Assembly: GCF_963678635.1 (NCBI RefSeq) | Contig: NC_087067.1 | Location: forward strand, 8,789,716 to 8,849,715 | Source: Symsagittifera roscoffensis | Lineage: Eukaryota > Xenacoelomorpha > Acoela > Convolutidae | DNA: 60,000 bases | Reading direction: 5' to 3' | Shown here: positions 8,801-17,200 of the stretch, piece by piece | Position numbering within the stretch: the stretch's first letter is position 1 | How the letters are laid out: every line of letters begins with the position of its first letter | Notes under the pieces: model-generated | Told to the model about the DNA's origin: nothing | What the model saw: the letters and a program-made list of their open reading frames with translations, nothing else | The model's database searches: none | Translations under genes and position numbers: made by a program

Positions 8801-11078
8801 AAGAAGGATGGGATGCTCTCTTTTTTATTGCTATTTTCCTTAATTGTGGTGTTAAGGTCATCATTAAGATTTCTGTCATCTTTGTGTTTTTATAGTCATG
8901 TGTATTTAATGAATATGCTTTTCGAACTAGTGTTTCGATTCGTACTGCTATTTGCTTGATGGTTTCGTTTGGTAATCTGCGAATTTCATTACATAAAACT
9001 CTTTGTTGTTGTTTGTTTCTTTCGGAGTCAAACATTTTTGAAAATTCCTGTGTAAACCTTTTCCAGTTTGATTTTATTTCTAGAGGTAGTACTGAAAACC
9101 ATTTTTGGGCTGCGCCATCTAAGGTTGTTTGTATTAACGCTGTGCGTCGATGTATCCAGTTTTGATGTAGTGGCGTATTAATTGGTTCAGGTCCAATATT
9201 TAAAATCAAGTTTGCTGTTACTGCATTTAAATAATCTTCTACAGAGTATTCAGGGTCTGTTCCTGTGAAAACCATTAAAGGTTTGTTTGATGTTATTGAT
9301 GATCCACCCATAAGGTATGGATTCATTGTCATTTGTAATGATTCTGCTGCATTTGGCATTTGAGAAAAATTTGAAAGTTGGTTTCTTGTTATTTCATGTT
9401 GTTGGAGATAATATGGGAGTGGTATTTCATTTTGCATTTGTGATGGTTGATACGAGTGTGCAGTCATTGGATTTTGTTGTTGAATTGGTTGAAAAGATTG
9501 TGTATTAATTAGATTTTGTTGTTGAATTGGTTGTTGATGTTGTGCATCTATTGGTTGTGGAGAAAAATTTCTATGATTTGTACGTGTTTTCTGTATTCCT
9601 TGTCTACGATATTCTTGAGTATTTGGTGCAAATATATCTGGTTGTAAGAAATCATCATCTGAGGATAAATAATCCATTTGATAAGATGTCTGTTTTTTAT
9701 TTTTATTTTGTTGAAAAAATGGGTAATTTTCACTGTGATCCTGTGGAGGATTTGTTTGGAAATTTATTGAATTAGGTTGGGTCATTGGGTTATCCCAATT
9801 TCGAGATCTTGTATATTGGTTAAAATTTCTTTGTGGTTGATTATATGTTTTTGATGGATGTGTATAATTATAATTATGGTCTGTAAAGTTGTTTCTAGTG
9901 AATGTTTTGCGTGTTTTTGATGGTATTGTCATGGGTCTGTATGTTTGGTAATCCATATGTGAATATTTAGGGGCAACCGAAGGTTTAACGGTTGATTGTA
10001 AGGTTACCTGTGTTTGTGAAGGATTTGTATTTCTTGGTGTTGTTAAATTTGGGCGTATTGGTGAAATACTTTGTTGTGTAGTTGTTGTGTGTACAATTTC
10101 TTCATTTATGAAGTGTGATGGTGTCTGGATATCTTGTTGAGTAAGATTCCTAGTTCCATTGAGGTTTTCATTGTGTATGACTGTAGAGTTTAAACTATTA
10201 TTTTGTGTATCGGGCAAAAATGTATTATAGTTTAATGGTGTTGCATCAATGGTGAATGGTATTACTCTTACATAATCTCTTATGTAAGATATCGTACTTA
10301 TTGCTTGACTTGAGATTGATTGTGGGAAGCTTATAAATGCGGGATGAGACCATTCGGGGTCCCAAACATAATCTGATTGTTCTGTGATAGCGGTATCATC
10401 GTTCGAGTTTTGGGGTCTAAAATTTTTTCTTGCTTGTGCAATTAAATCAATATTGTGTGTGAAATAATCTATTATGAACCATGCCAAAATTTTTTGTAGA
10501 TCGTGTTTTGTATGTTGTGAAACGTCGTCTTTCGTGAAATTTTCTTTAATGATGTTTAAATAACTAGAGAGTAGTGTGATTTCATGTCGTACTCTTAAAT
10601 GTTTAGATGTTTCTGTCGGTGAGACATTTGTTATTGGGATTTCATTTTCTAATATCGAAATATAACTATATATTATTGCGAAAACTTCATTGGTGAATAT
10701 GGAGTTTGCTCTTTGTGAGTTATGATATTGGATGCTTTTTATATATTCTGAAAAAACTTTTGAAAATTCTAAATCAAGATCGTCTGTTTGGATTGTATAT
10801 TTTCTATGATTATGGTTTGGTGAGGTGAATTCTATGGAGTAGATTCCATACTGTTGTGTTATGTTGCATATATCTTTTAAGTAGTGATCTATGATTTGTC
10901 TTTTGATTTTTACATCTGGGAATTCTGTTTTACATGGACTGATTCCGGGTTCAAATAAATTTAATAGTAAATTTTTGCAAAATATATGCTGTCCTCTATC
11001 AGTGGTTGCATCTACTATAAAAGGAAAGATTTCATCATCATCTGGGGTTTCGTCACCTGGGGTGTGCGTTGAGCTCAT
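2856..11078 (-). CDS. Gag-Pol polyprotein of gypsy-type retroelement
   Basis: A single uninterrupted frame of 2740 codons. Residues 1 to about 830 are Gag-like. A CX2CX4HX4C zinc knuckle lies at 842-855 and is followed by a long Asn/Arg/Ser/Tyr-rich tail (about 860-1070), a likely RNA-binding region. The aspartic protease motif is IDSGAE with Asp1229. Reverse transcriptase has FTTADMNSAY (Asp1674) and YLDD (1737-1740). RNase H has CDAS (Asp1886) and TDHKP. Integrase has an HHCC-type zinc region (about 2250-2295), the catalytic triad Asp2321, Asp2381, Glu2417 with exactly 35 residues between the last two, and a KGPYQII GPY motif near 2594. All catalytic residues checked are present. Gag and Pol are in one frame with no frameshift, as in Cer1, so a Gag excess would have to come from another mechanism. 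The C-terminus is Lys-rich, and no chromodomain is seen. Confidence 0.95.
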   Translation of the reverse strand: MSSTHTPGDETPDDDEIFPFIVDATTDRGQHIFCKNLLLNLFEPGISPCKTEFPDVKIKRQIIDHYLKDICNITQQYGIYSIEFTSPNHNHRKYTIQTDDLDLEFSKVFSEYIKSIQYHNSQRANSIFTNEVFAIIYSYISILENEIPITNVSPTETSKHLRVRHEITLLSSYLNIIKENFTKDDVSQHTKHDLQKILAWFIIDYFTHNIDLIAQARKNFRPQNSNDDTAITEQSDYVWDPEWSHPAFISFPQSISSQAISTISYIRDYVRVIPFTIDATPLNYNTFLPDTQNNSLNSTVIHNENLNGTRNLTQQDIQTPSHFINEEIVHTTTTQQSISPIRPNLTTPRNTNPSQTQVTLQSTVKPSVAPKYSHMDYQTYRPMTIPSKTRKTFTRNNFTDHNYNYTHPSKTYNQPQRNFNQYTRSRNWDNPMTQPNSINFQTNPPQDHSENYPFFQQNKNKKQTSYQMDYLSSDDDFLQPDIFAPNTQEYRRQGIQKTRTNHRNFSPQPIDAQHQQPIQQQNLINTQSFQPIQQQNPMTAHSYQPSQMQNEIPLPYYLQQHEITRNQLSNFSQMPNAAESLQMTMNPYLMGGSSITSNKPLMVFTGTDPEYSVEDYLNAVTANLILNIGPEPINTPLHQNWIHRRTALIQTTLDGAAQKWFSVLPLEIKSNWKRFTQEFSKMFDSERNKQQQRVLCNEIRRLPNETIKQIAVRIETLVRKAYSLNTHDYKNTKMTEILMMTLTPQLRKIAIKKRASHPSSIREPDLDFRKLVDKLEQAEITMKLEETENLKLQYVNRIETTPTNINNIQESETDLVEKITEILNIYEKNPNFKGKPSFKKWCNYCRRYGHSISECRQKQQDNQNKPQKYKEPNKSFYQYMKKDQNLPNKTVYSNNSSGKPLPNNTNYTRNQSPYNSSYRGRSPERRNTHNSSQNHYNRPNSRNNYSRSHSNTQRFVSRSNSQSRNNYYPSNQSRNSSYNRNRNYSYNRNRSYSNNRNQNYPNNQSRNNSYNRSNYNRPNNNYQNRSRNNSQNRHSSYNNRYRNYSQSPHRNNNNYNNSNNRHRSSTPKHQRHINQVQSNPETTSDPPGIDDTVTDTLQLNQINCTSSDSESDTENTLSINMIKVENDYESVIYEQPFSSHIYENQSEFLQNYYTTPINSTPTTQETNEINTTNQTNKNIKTKCLNTNHIYQNIQKEQPKEKIWTIPFLLESPRNKEFQPPDLEIDFLIDSGAESNIINIPTWNEIKTLHPKLTPLETSSKLATAQGSTLINYGKIQLFLLPTRTMEQSKILNKPFKQIFHITDIKYNIIGIPFISKYIPTINILNSKILIKDKYTKTKETSLTFFQRLNKQPPFFSKFYPIFNQQRKHLKPLSGNIYNFSIKQVHQYDKEQNKQKFYMSDFEFKPIHKFFKITISSIKYLKNSNSDIISLHVYNNTPYQVTLPLGLLGYCETNATISPIHEKAYRVNNILQLLDICQSTILNEELSINNIISNENRNTDYFTKTPYFKPTFNISNYTEDQQKFLTMFNFQHSQITQDEFEKLAKQLIKYSSVYATSKFDVGKISSSLHLPLKPDAVFKKQRASKVPIHLHDKVNRLLVILEQYNIISPVNKEEQPKGNTFINPVIILAKGESLKIVLDARYLNSLIDESKCNWPIEPIQVILTKINGKYFTTADMNSAYNQMPLDEQSRRLTQFVIGNQQYEFNRLFYGMSIGPAAFSAFMSKIFRPLILKKNAITYLDDVFMQSQTKDEMFNVLEKYHQILQNENLKAAPDKSHFFLTRVKFLGHNIERKTITPLKSRIDAIQKLQPPTNKKKIQEFLGMLNFLSKYVYKMQLYLRPFYNILRQQNNFEWNTEHQTRFEEIKRLLTEQISNTIPDSNQPFYAMCDASNFGIGAALLQSHNGTNKMNLISANSRLFTQAELRLSTLMRECTAIIYTLTEYEFLILGSKHPTVLFTDHKPIIFLFTQKSNPNQRVYRFQLFLMKFPNLHIVWTAGKNLALPDTLSRNTPPELLTRKTTVEIPKNIKFYLAENETSPRLECKYAVKTDIEQSQINSLQHFPLYLDCQNNHYEVDLLGTSTFKPIPYSQWIKNNTQQKRTKQHPPKKDHFPLIEKENLTDKINLSGPQTNDSKYTINQVFDLHDPLDTIPLSKFEIENIFLPPTETITISTLKQYQNLDPIIRQLKSWHKYKTKPVKADSAILGNKTLLRYFRKFNNTTINENTDLLEYNLNESTVPCLPLSMILIAFNISHTQNIKGHSGSEKTYSNFIQNFYFPNAPIWIKVLCNDCIVCQLNKPYPNQKQIAQKQDFKGQSLYFNHRISFDTKGPISPSSEGNSYIMVIVDAFTHYVALNPVPHCNAYYAYTTLYEHWIAKFGLPEILVTDNGTEFINNEIITLCHLYNIKHKPRTSHAPWTNGLVEGMNRSLQEYLRCIINGNDTKYTEWSADVKLFPLAYNSQITTTLGMSPYEMVFNQKPRKPIMFTANSHKNAQGYCQPNKDSICYNLPLHTHDEDHFHHPQILKLASGTHTEWILNRDKKHNEIYQKITKKLLQRQNINEQINSRFTPASELKIGTFVLIPNFNTQKGISKKLQPLRKGPYQIIAKPTDVTYKITDSNKKEIVQHRNNLLPYYPKEYALRELTQLYSFTGLKIIQNEPHLKNTEQNDNPTENQHTKPTATKNNTKNHKESPKQRKNRKMTEQIIPQEQIDKSENRKTTRLRNQPRKNYKIFIPQSKILKKVEFQK

Positions 11079-11520
11079 TTTTTCGTTCGATGACTGTTAA
11101 TATGTAATTATTAATGTGTCGAATTGGTTGATTCCAATTGTATAAATGTACTGGTTTGTGTTTATACTGCTTTTTTATTCTTCTTTTTCCTCTTTTTGAT
11201 GAATTTGAAGTTGTTTCTGAGTCAGAAAAATATAATTGATCGTGAAGTGGGCAATTTTTATCTATTGATTCTTTTAGTTTGTAAAGTTCGTCTAAACTGT
11301 TGGTTTCTGATTCTGAAAATGCGTTTCGATTTTTTGAAAATCTTTTTCGTGTTATTTGTCTTTGTTTCGTTATTATTTTTCTTTTTAGTGTTTGTCGTTT
11401 TGTTCGAATGTATCCAACTGTTTGTGTATGAGGTGTGATTACAAGGTCGTATTTTTTGTTATCTATTTCACAATTGTGTAAAACGATTGTTTGTTTATTT
11501 CCTAGGTTTTTAAATGACAT
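11053..11520 (-). CDS. Basic 155-aa ORF upstream of and overlapping Gag-Pol
   Basis: The frame begins ATGTCATTTAAAAACC and ends inside the first codons of Gag-Pol, overlapping it by 26 nt in a different frame. The product is strongly basic: residues about 38-65 are dense in Lys and Arg (for example KRKIITKQRQITRKR), and a second Lys/Arg patch (SSKRGKRRIKKQYKHKP) follows an acidic Ser/Asp/Glu stretch. This suggests a nucleic-acid-binding or nuclear-targeted protein, but I recognise no family. The short overlap suggests reinitiation or a shared transcript with Gag-Pol. It is not a shadow of another frame, because most of it lies outside Gag-Pol. Confidence 0.6.
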   Translation of the reverse strand: MSFKNLGNKQTIVLHNCEIDNKKYDLVITPHTQTVGYIRTKRQTLKRKIITKQRQITRKRFSKNRNAFSESETNSLDELYKLKESIDKNCPLHDQLYFSDSETTSNSSKRGKRRIKKQYKHKPVHLYNWNQPIRHINNYILTVIERKNELNAHPR

Positions 11521-11589
11521 AAGGTTTAGGATGACGGATGCAAAAGGTTGTTAAATGGTTTCTATTTTCCTAAACTGTTAGTTCTTACG

Positions 11590-12122
11590 ATTTTTTGGTT
11601 AGCTTAACCTGGGTCTATTTGTTCAGGGTTGGAGAGAAAAGTATATCGATTCCGTAGAATGATTTTTTACTTTCTCGTGGCTAGTATAAGTTAAGGTGTT
11701 AACTTACTTAATCTTACTTAGGGGTAGTGATTGTGTTCAAGGGTTGGAGAATAGTAAATCGATCCACAGGGTTCAGGTATAATTAGAACGCGAGTAGTTC
11801 GTTAGATACTATTTTAAACTTACTAAGTCTAAGATTTATCCTGGGTCTGGTAAGAGGGGGGGTCAAGTGAAGGATGAATAACCGAAGTTCTTCACTGTTT
11901 ATCCTAATTTGAATGATTAGTTTTGTTTAAAAATTTCTATTAGTCTTAGGTCTTTAGAAAGGGTTGGGTAGTGAATCGACGTTTGAGGTCGTTAGACACT
12001 AATTAAGTGGGTGGGGGAGAACAAAGTTGTTCTGTTTGATCCAGGGATAAGCCTTGATGATCAAATTTGAAATTTAATTAAGTAGAAAATGATTTAAGAT
12101 CCAAGGATAAGCCTTGATGATC
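11590..12122 (-). repeat. Internal repeats of the retroelement leader
   Basis: A 25-bp unit containing GGATAAGCCTTGATGATC occurs at 12038-12062 and 12098-12122, exactly 60 bp apart and with one mismatch in the block. Looser repeats share GGGTTGGAGA plus AATCGAT-like cores at about 11628, 11738 and 11957, and TCGTTAGA(T/C)ACTA at about 11790 and 11991. They lie between the primer site and the first downstream ORF, where packaging or splicing signals would be expected. No function is assigned. Confidence 0.7.
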
Positions 12123-12453
12123 TGGTTTTAAAATTAAGTGAATTTAAGTTTTAATAAAATTTTAAATGTGTGTAAAGGAAAGATTTAGTGTTTTGATGAT
12201 ATTAGTGGGTTTATGATTGCTGTTATGTTTTAGGTGATGGAGCTGGAACAACAGGATGATTTATGATTACTAACCATTTATTGTCATGCTACTAATTTTT
12301 ATTTTTTATTTTTCAATAAATATTTTTCAAACATGTTTTGTATATTACTGCAGAGTTTTAGGAAAACGATCTTAGATCTTTTTATCAATCGTTATTGTAT
12401 ATTAATAATTTTGTTTAGCGCCTGAAATGATTTTGAAGATTAACTTCAAGGTT

Positions 12454-12687
12454 TTATGTTTGCAAATGAAAATCTAAATTCATTGCCAGTAGTATTCTAA
12501 ATATAAAAGTTTGTTCTGGTTTTTGCCTAACTATCATATAGCTATATGGTAAGTTTCTACTTTGTCGTATATCGTCTCTGTTTCGAGGTGTTCTTCCAAT
12601 TCCGGGTAGTTCTGTTATGGTTCGGAATATTGGCTCTGATCTATTGAGTCGTAGAGACATTTCGATTAAATTATTGTCGTATAACAT
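12454..12687 (-). CDS. Leader ORF, 77 aa, unknown
   Basis: This is the first long ATG-initiated frame after the primer binding site, with its ATG in an AAAATG context about 75 nt downstream of it. The product has no recognised domain. It is rich in Arg and Asn in its middle part, with no signal peptide or membrane segment. It may be a true upstream ORF, the first exon of a spliced mRNA, or chance. Its position before Gag-Pol means scanning ribosomes would meet it first. Confidence 0.3.
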   Translation of the reverse strand: MLYDNNLIEMSLRLNRSEPIFRTITELPGIGRTPRNRDDIRQSRNLPYSYMIVRQKPEQTFIFRILLAMNLDFHLQT

Positions 12688-12760
12688 TTTGTAAATGTTT
12701 TTGTCTAATTTCTAATCTATTTTGGTTAATTCTAAGCTATTAAGGTCTTGTTCGAGACTT

Positions 12761-12772
12761 ATGGTCGCACCA
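12761..12772 (-). other. tRNA primer binding site
   Basis: The minus strand reads TGGTGCGACCAT two bases after the LTR end. On the plus strand this is a tRNA-like 3' end finishing in CCA, and the upstream bases include TTCGAG as in a T loop. The priming tRNA was not identified. Confidence 0.65.
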
Positions 12773-12774
12773 GA

Positions 12775-13235
12775 TGAGTTATGTGTGTTGTCTATAACTC
12801 ATAGAGTAATTTCGGATAGGGTACACCGTCTGCTCGTCACGCTATCTTATTTTCGGCCGGATAGATTCGTGCAACTTCTTAGTCTAATACCGATCCTAAT
12901 CTTACTCTTATACTATCTAGTCTCAGGTTGTTTAACTAGTCTCTGCTAGGCTCAATAGATCTAGGGTATACTGGTTTATTGCGGCTGCTGAAGTGCTCGG
13001 GAGAGTCCAACTATTTTCTAAGTTAAATTCAAATCTCTCTGGTGCTGAAATTACAAGTAACTTCAGCACTTACAAATAAGTGGGTTGTTAGTTAGATGGG
13101 TCATGATTGGTTAATATTAAATACTTTACATTGGTAAAATATCTAATTTATCCAATCATAAAATGTAGTTTAGATCAGGTTCCAAAACGATTATGTCTTT
13201 TTTTATTTTACTCATGAAATTCCCTATTCCCAACA
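12775..13235 (-). repeat. 5' LTR of the gypsy element
   Basis: On the minus strand the 461-bp segment begins TGTTGGGAATAGGG and ends AACTCA, so it has the usual TG...CA ends. It is followed after two bases by a TGG-initial primer binding site. It contains AT-rich TATA-like stretches (minus strand near 13115) and an AATAAA at about 12980 that could be the polyadenylation signal. An 8-bp perfect stem (GTGCTGAA / TTCAGCAC) lies at about 13041-13068, and another copy of TGCTGAAGT at about 12984. The length is close to the roughly 490 bp I recall for the Cer1 LTR. The partner LTR is not in the window, so the boundaries rest on end structure and the primer site alone. Confidence 0.75.
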
Positions 13236-14261
13236 AAGGGGGGTTTTTGCACAATGGCTAACAACATACGGTTCGACCGCATTAGTCAAAACGTAAAACA
13301 ATTTTTTTCTTATAATATCCCAAACTTTCGAGTTCTGGCATTTAATTCAAAAAAAGCTTCTGTTTCAACGTGGGGACTATTTACTTAAGGCATAACAACG
13401 GAACTAAGTGTTCATGGGTTCTGGGATTCTAAGCTTAAGTTTCCCTCAACTACGTTTGTAACACACTAAATTTTAGTTGAACTCCCTCTGCTAGTGAAGT
13501 AGGTCCTATTGGGGGTTCGCCCTTCCGGCAACCGTTATTACGTTCATGTCCGCCTCAAATCATCTCTAATAGCTGTTCCATGAGTTTCATAATGTTGACA
13601 ATCTTAGTTCCCATTTGCCAATTTTTTGACAGTTTAGGGTGTTGCCAATTTCACTTCACTTAGGTTTTCACTTGTAAACAGAGAGCCCATTAGATAAAAT
13701 CTGTTTGACGCTGTGTTCAAAAATGTTTGTTTTTTGGCCCAAAAGCAACTTAAAGAGAATTTAGAAATGGTCGGCTAAAAAAGGATGAGGTCAAAAAGTA
13801 CCAAAAGGGGAAGCACCTCCTGTAATCTACCTTTTGCTACAACTTAGAAAATAGTTGCTGAAAGAAAAAGTGTAAGAATATAGGGCGCCCCTGACCTTAA
13901 TGAAGATTGATTTTGGAGGACAGCGCGCGTCAAAAATGGGAAATTTTTGTAGTTAAATTTTTACAAAACTATCTTTTGTTATGCTGTTGTTTTTTATTGG
14001 CTAGACACGGTTTTCACGCGAAGTTTTTATATGATGTATTGAAAAAAACAAGAAATCTAGTTAGGTACACCTAAAAAGATTGACATCATTAGAAATGAAT
14101 CGTCCCATGAGTTCTGTACCAAGTTTTCAAAATTGCGCTAGTAAAAATTTGCAGTTTTGCACCTGCCTCTCACAGACAAACTTGAGATTACTGATGCTTT
14201 TTCTCTAAAATTTTTAAAAAGTTTTTAAAGAAAATAAAAAAGAATAAAAAAGTGTTTTCAG
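13236..14261. other. Flank of the LTR insertion, no convincing gene
   Basis: Base composition changes to host-like immediately after the LTR. The stretch holds short inverted motifs and a GGACAGCGCGCG sequence (about 13918) that recurs near 31090, but no exon with both splice sites that I can support. It must be an intron or 5' region of gene A if that gene is functional. Confidence 0.5.
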
Positions 14262-17200
14262 ATACCATCAACTAATGTCGCTGATGAATATCAACAAAAT
14301 GGATAATCTTGGCTTTCATGTTATATCTTGCGAGATTTTACGGGCATCTATTAACGACAATCAAGTTTACGAACCGGAGGAAAAGTGTTTCAACGGCCGA
14401 AAAATGACAGAACTGCAAATGGATCATATGATGCAACTTCAGAAACTGTGGATTTTTTATGGTCAACAATTTTTGAGCCTTTTTGAGTCCAACGTGAACC
14501 ATAACCCGAGTTATACCAACATAAAACATATAGATAGCGCCCTCGCGGATTTTTTATCAGAAGTACCAGTGATGCTAGAGCAAAAAATTTATACACTACA
14601 AACTAACCAGAAATTTACTTCATGTCGTAAAAATATATATTATAATATAATTTTGTCAGGTCAACGATACAGTTTAGGCACTTTCAATTTTCTTTTCACT
14701 TCAAAAAAATTGTATTTAATCAAACAAAAAATGAATGACTAGTTTTTTTTGAACAGATTTTATTTTCATTTTTAGCTGAAAACCGATTCTATTATTTTTC
14801 AGTTGTCTTTTTCTCATTAGGAATTGAGAGTTGGTTTTGATGTTCATTAACTCTAGAAAAACGGTCATATATGAAGTTAACTCAATTTTTTTCACGTCTG
14901 CCATCACTGAAACTGATAGGTAACAAAGAAAGACAATGTGATGACCATTTTGCATTCTGATCATGGAAACAAATGGGGCGACTATAAAAAATATCAGTAT
15001 CCAGAGGCACATATAGGTGCGGGGGAAAATATGATAGACTATGGTCGTTGTCGTTGATATGGCTTAGGGTCGAATTTCGTTGCATGTCTCAATCCAACGT
15101 TTTAAGAAAAGCAAAAAATTGTAGCAAAGCAACTCAATCGGTATATTGTTCAAAAATTTCACGGGGCTCATTTTCGGTCCATTTTCCTGTGATTTTATAC
15201 GAAAACTTACTTTAAAATTTTTGTCCGATTGTTTTAATTATTGGCACACGAACTAGTTAGGCCATGAAAGAAAAATGCTACAGTTTATACTGAACCCTGT
15301 ATAACCTCTTATTACACAATCAAAGTCATGATTTTAAGAGGTGGGGTAGGGAGAAAGAAACAGAACCAGTATCGAAATTTGTTTTAATGGGTGGTTTCTT
15401 CCGCAGATAAATTTCGATCAGTACAGAGCCTTTTTTGACGTAGCTGTTTGTTAACTGTCGACGAATTATATCGTTTTTGGACAATATCAAAGATCAAGTG
15501 TGAAAAATCAAATTACGAAACTGATACGACCTATTAGCTTAACTAGACTCATATGAATTTGGAACGATTTTGCTGTGCGGGATAATTAACCACGCATGAA
15601 TAGTTCTCGTTACGTTTTCAGCAGTAAAAAAAAGTGTTCAAAGCGCGCTTAACTTAGTCCAGAGCATGGCCAAATTGACAATTTTTAAATTACCAGAAAT
15701 TTGCAAAAAGTGATCGGAAGTAAAATATGAAGAGTCGATATCTTCATTGGGACAAAACAATTGTTTTTTAAAAACTATTATTTCGATCGTCAAAATTGAA
15801 ACTCTCATGAATAAAAAAACCATCCCAAGCATATTTATTCCGTTTTCTTCGAAAGTCGGATCAAACAATGATTTAAATAACAAAAGTAAGTATGAAGAAA
15901 GATGGCTTCAAATTAAACTAGGGCGCATTTATTGGTATAATAAAATATCGCCCTGTAAATTAAAACGCTTCATAATTTTCAAAGCTTGAGGGGGAATTAA
16001 ATGAATAAATTTATGCAAAGACTTTTAAAATTCATAAATTTAAGTTTGGTCATTTTATTTTGCTTCATAAACGAAATCGAACTTTTCAGCGCTTTATTAT
16101 GATACTAGTAATTGTGTTGCTTAATAGTTTTGTGAAGTTTTCAATATTAAAACCTTTCACCAGGGGGGCGTAGCCGTTTGATTGCTGTAAATTGTTCAAC
16201 CAGTTTGCTTGAAATAATCCTTATTATGACAAAATGAACCACGACAAAATCGTCATTTTGAAATATCACAAATAATTGCCTCACAAAAACAAAGCACTGG
16301 TAGGACTAAGAACATAAGTTCACAAACCAAGACTACAGTGCTGATTTAAATAATCCGGACAAAAGAAACAAAAAAATTGAAACTTCAAGCGCGTCATTCT
16401 CGATATGGGTTCAGATTACAGGAAAAGAAGAAGAAAACAAATTGCTGGGAAATTGAATCAAAAACTGCACCATATTAATTTTGTAAAATTCCAAGCAACT
16501 TTTGTTTTCTCCTTTTTTTGTCTAATCTTAACCCAATTTGAGAACAACGCATTTAAAGTTCTCAATAATTCTCGTTTTGTCCAGTTAATTGAAATCAGCA
16601 CTGTGCAAGTTCATAAATTTTTGTCAAAGAGGCCAATTTACATTATAAAGACTTGAACTCAAGCGCATCGTAGATATTTTCACCGGTTCGAGTTTGTGGT
16701 TTTTTAATTAGACATTTGCGACCTAAATATGGCAGAGTGTCAAAAGCTTAAGAACATTTATCGCGGCTTAATATCAAACAATAAATCCCACTATTTCGAG
16801 GTTATTTTGCGATGACTTTCCCACGACATATTTTTGTAACGATATTGCGTTTTTCCAGACTTTGCTTACGACTATAAAACGCCATCCGGGCAATAAATTT
16901 TAGGCCGCTGAATTAACGTCAGCGCGACTTTGAACATCTGGAAATTAGTAAACGACAAAGATAATGACATAGGGACTCCATTCATAAAGCGATATATCTA
17001 TCATAGTTTTCCTCGCATTATAGACCAGTGGCACCCATTTTTGTTTATTATACTGCCTAAAAACGAGGACAAGTATTTTACGAAGGAAGAGTTGAGAAAC
17101 TTGGAAATGAACCAATTCAGATTGACAACAGTGAAGGATTTACATTACGTTATTTCGAAGTTCTCCGAGCAAGGAAAAGAGGAAAAACAGAGTAAGAGTA

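Larger units (their letters stand above)
1..13235 (-). mobile_element. Ty3/gypsy (Metaviridae-like) LTR retroelement with Env-like ORF, left end off window
   Basis: The minus strand carries, in order, a 5' LTR, a primer binding site, a leader, a basic ORF, one long Gag-Pol frame, an accessory region and an Env-like frame. Pol order is protease, reverse transcriptase, RNase H, integrase, which is the Ty3/gypsy order and not that of Copia. A single fused Gag-Pol frame is known from the nematode element Cer1, but this element is longer and has extra ORFs after Pol. The 3' LTR and the polypurine tract are outside the window. The sense (minus) strand is very rich in A and C and poor in G, so the plus strand reads as T/G-rich up to about 12 kb and base use shifts beyond the LTR. 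The intact Gag-Pol frame suggests a young insertion, although the Env frame has one stop. Confidence 0.93.

Noticed and set aside
12741-12772. A full tRNA gene at the end of the LTR leader
   Set aside because: Only the 3' end resembles a tRNA; stems do not pair over a full cloverleaf, so it is read as the primer binding site.
13780-13875. Possible degenerate exon 5 of gene A before a GTGTAAGA donor-like site
   Set aside because: A vague similarity to the end of gene B exon 5 (TTTTGCTACAACTTAGAAAA region) needs a stop codon and has no upstream continuation.
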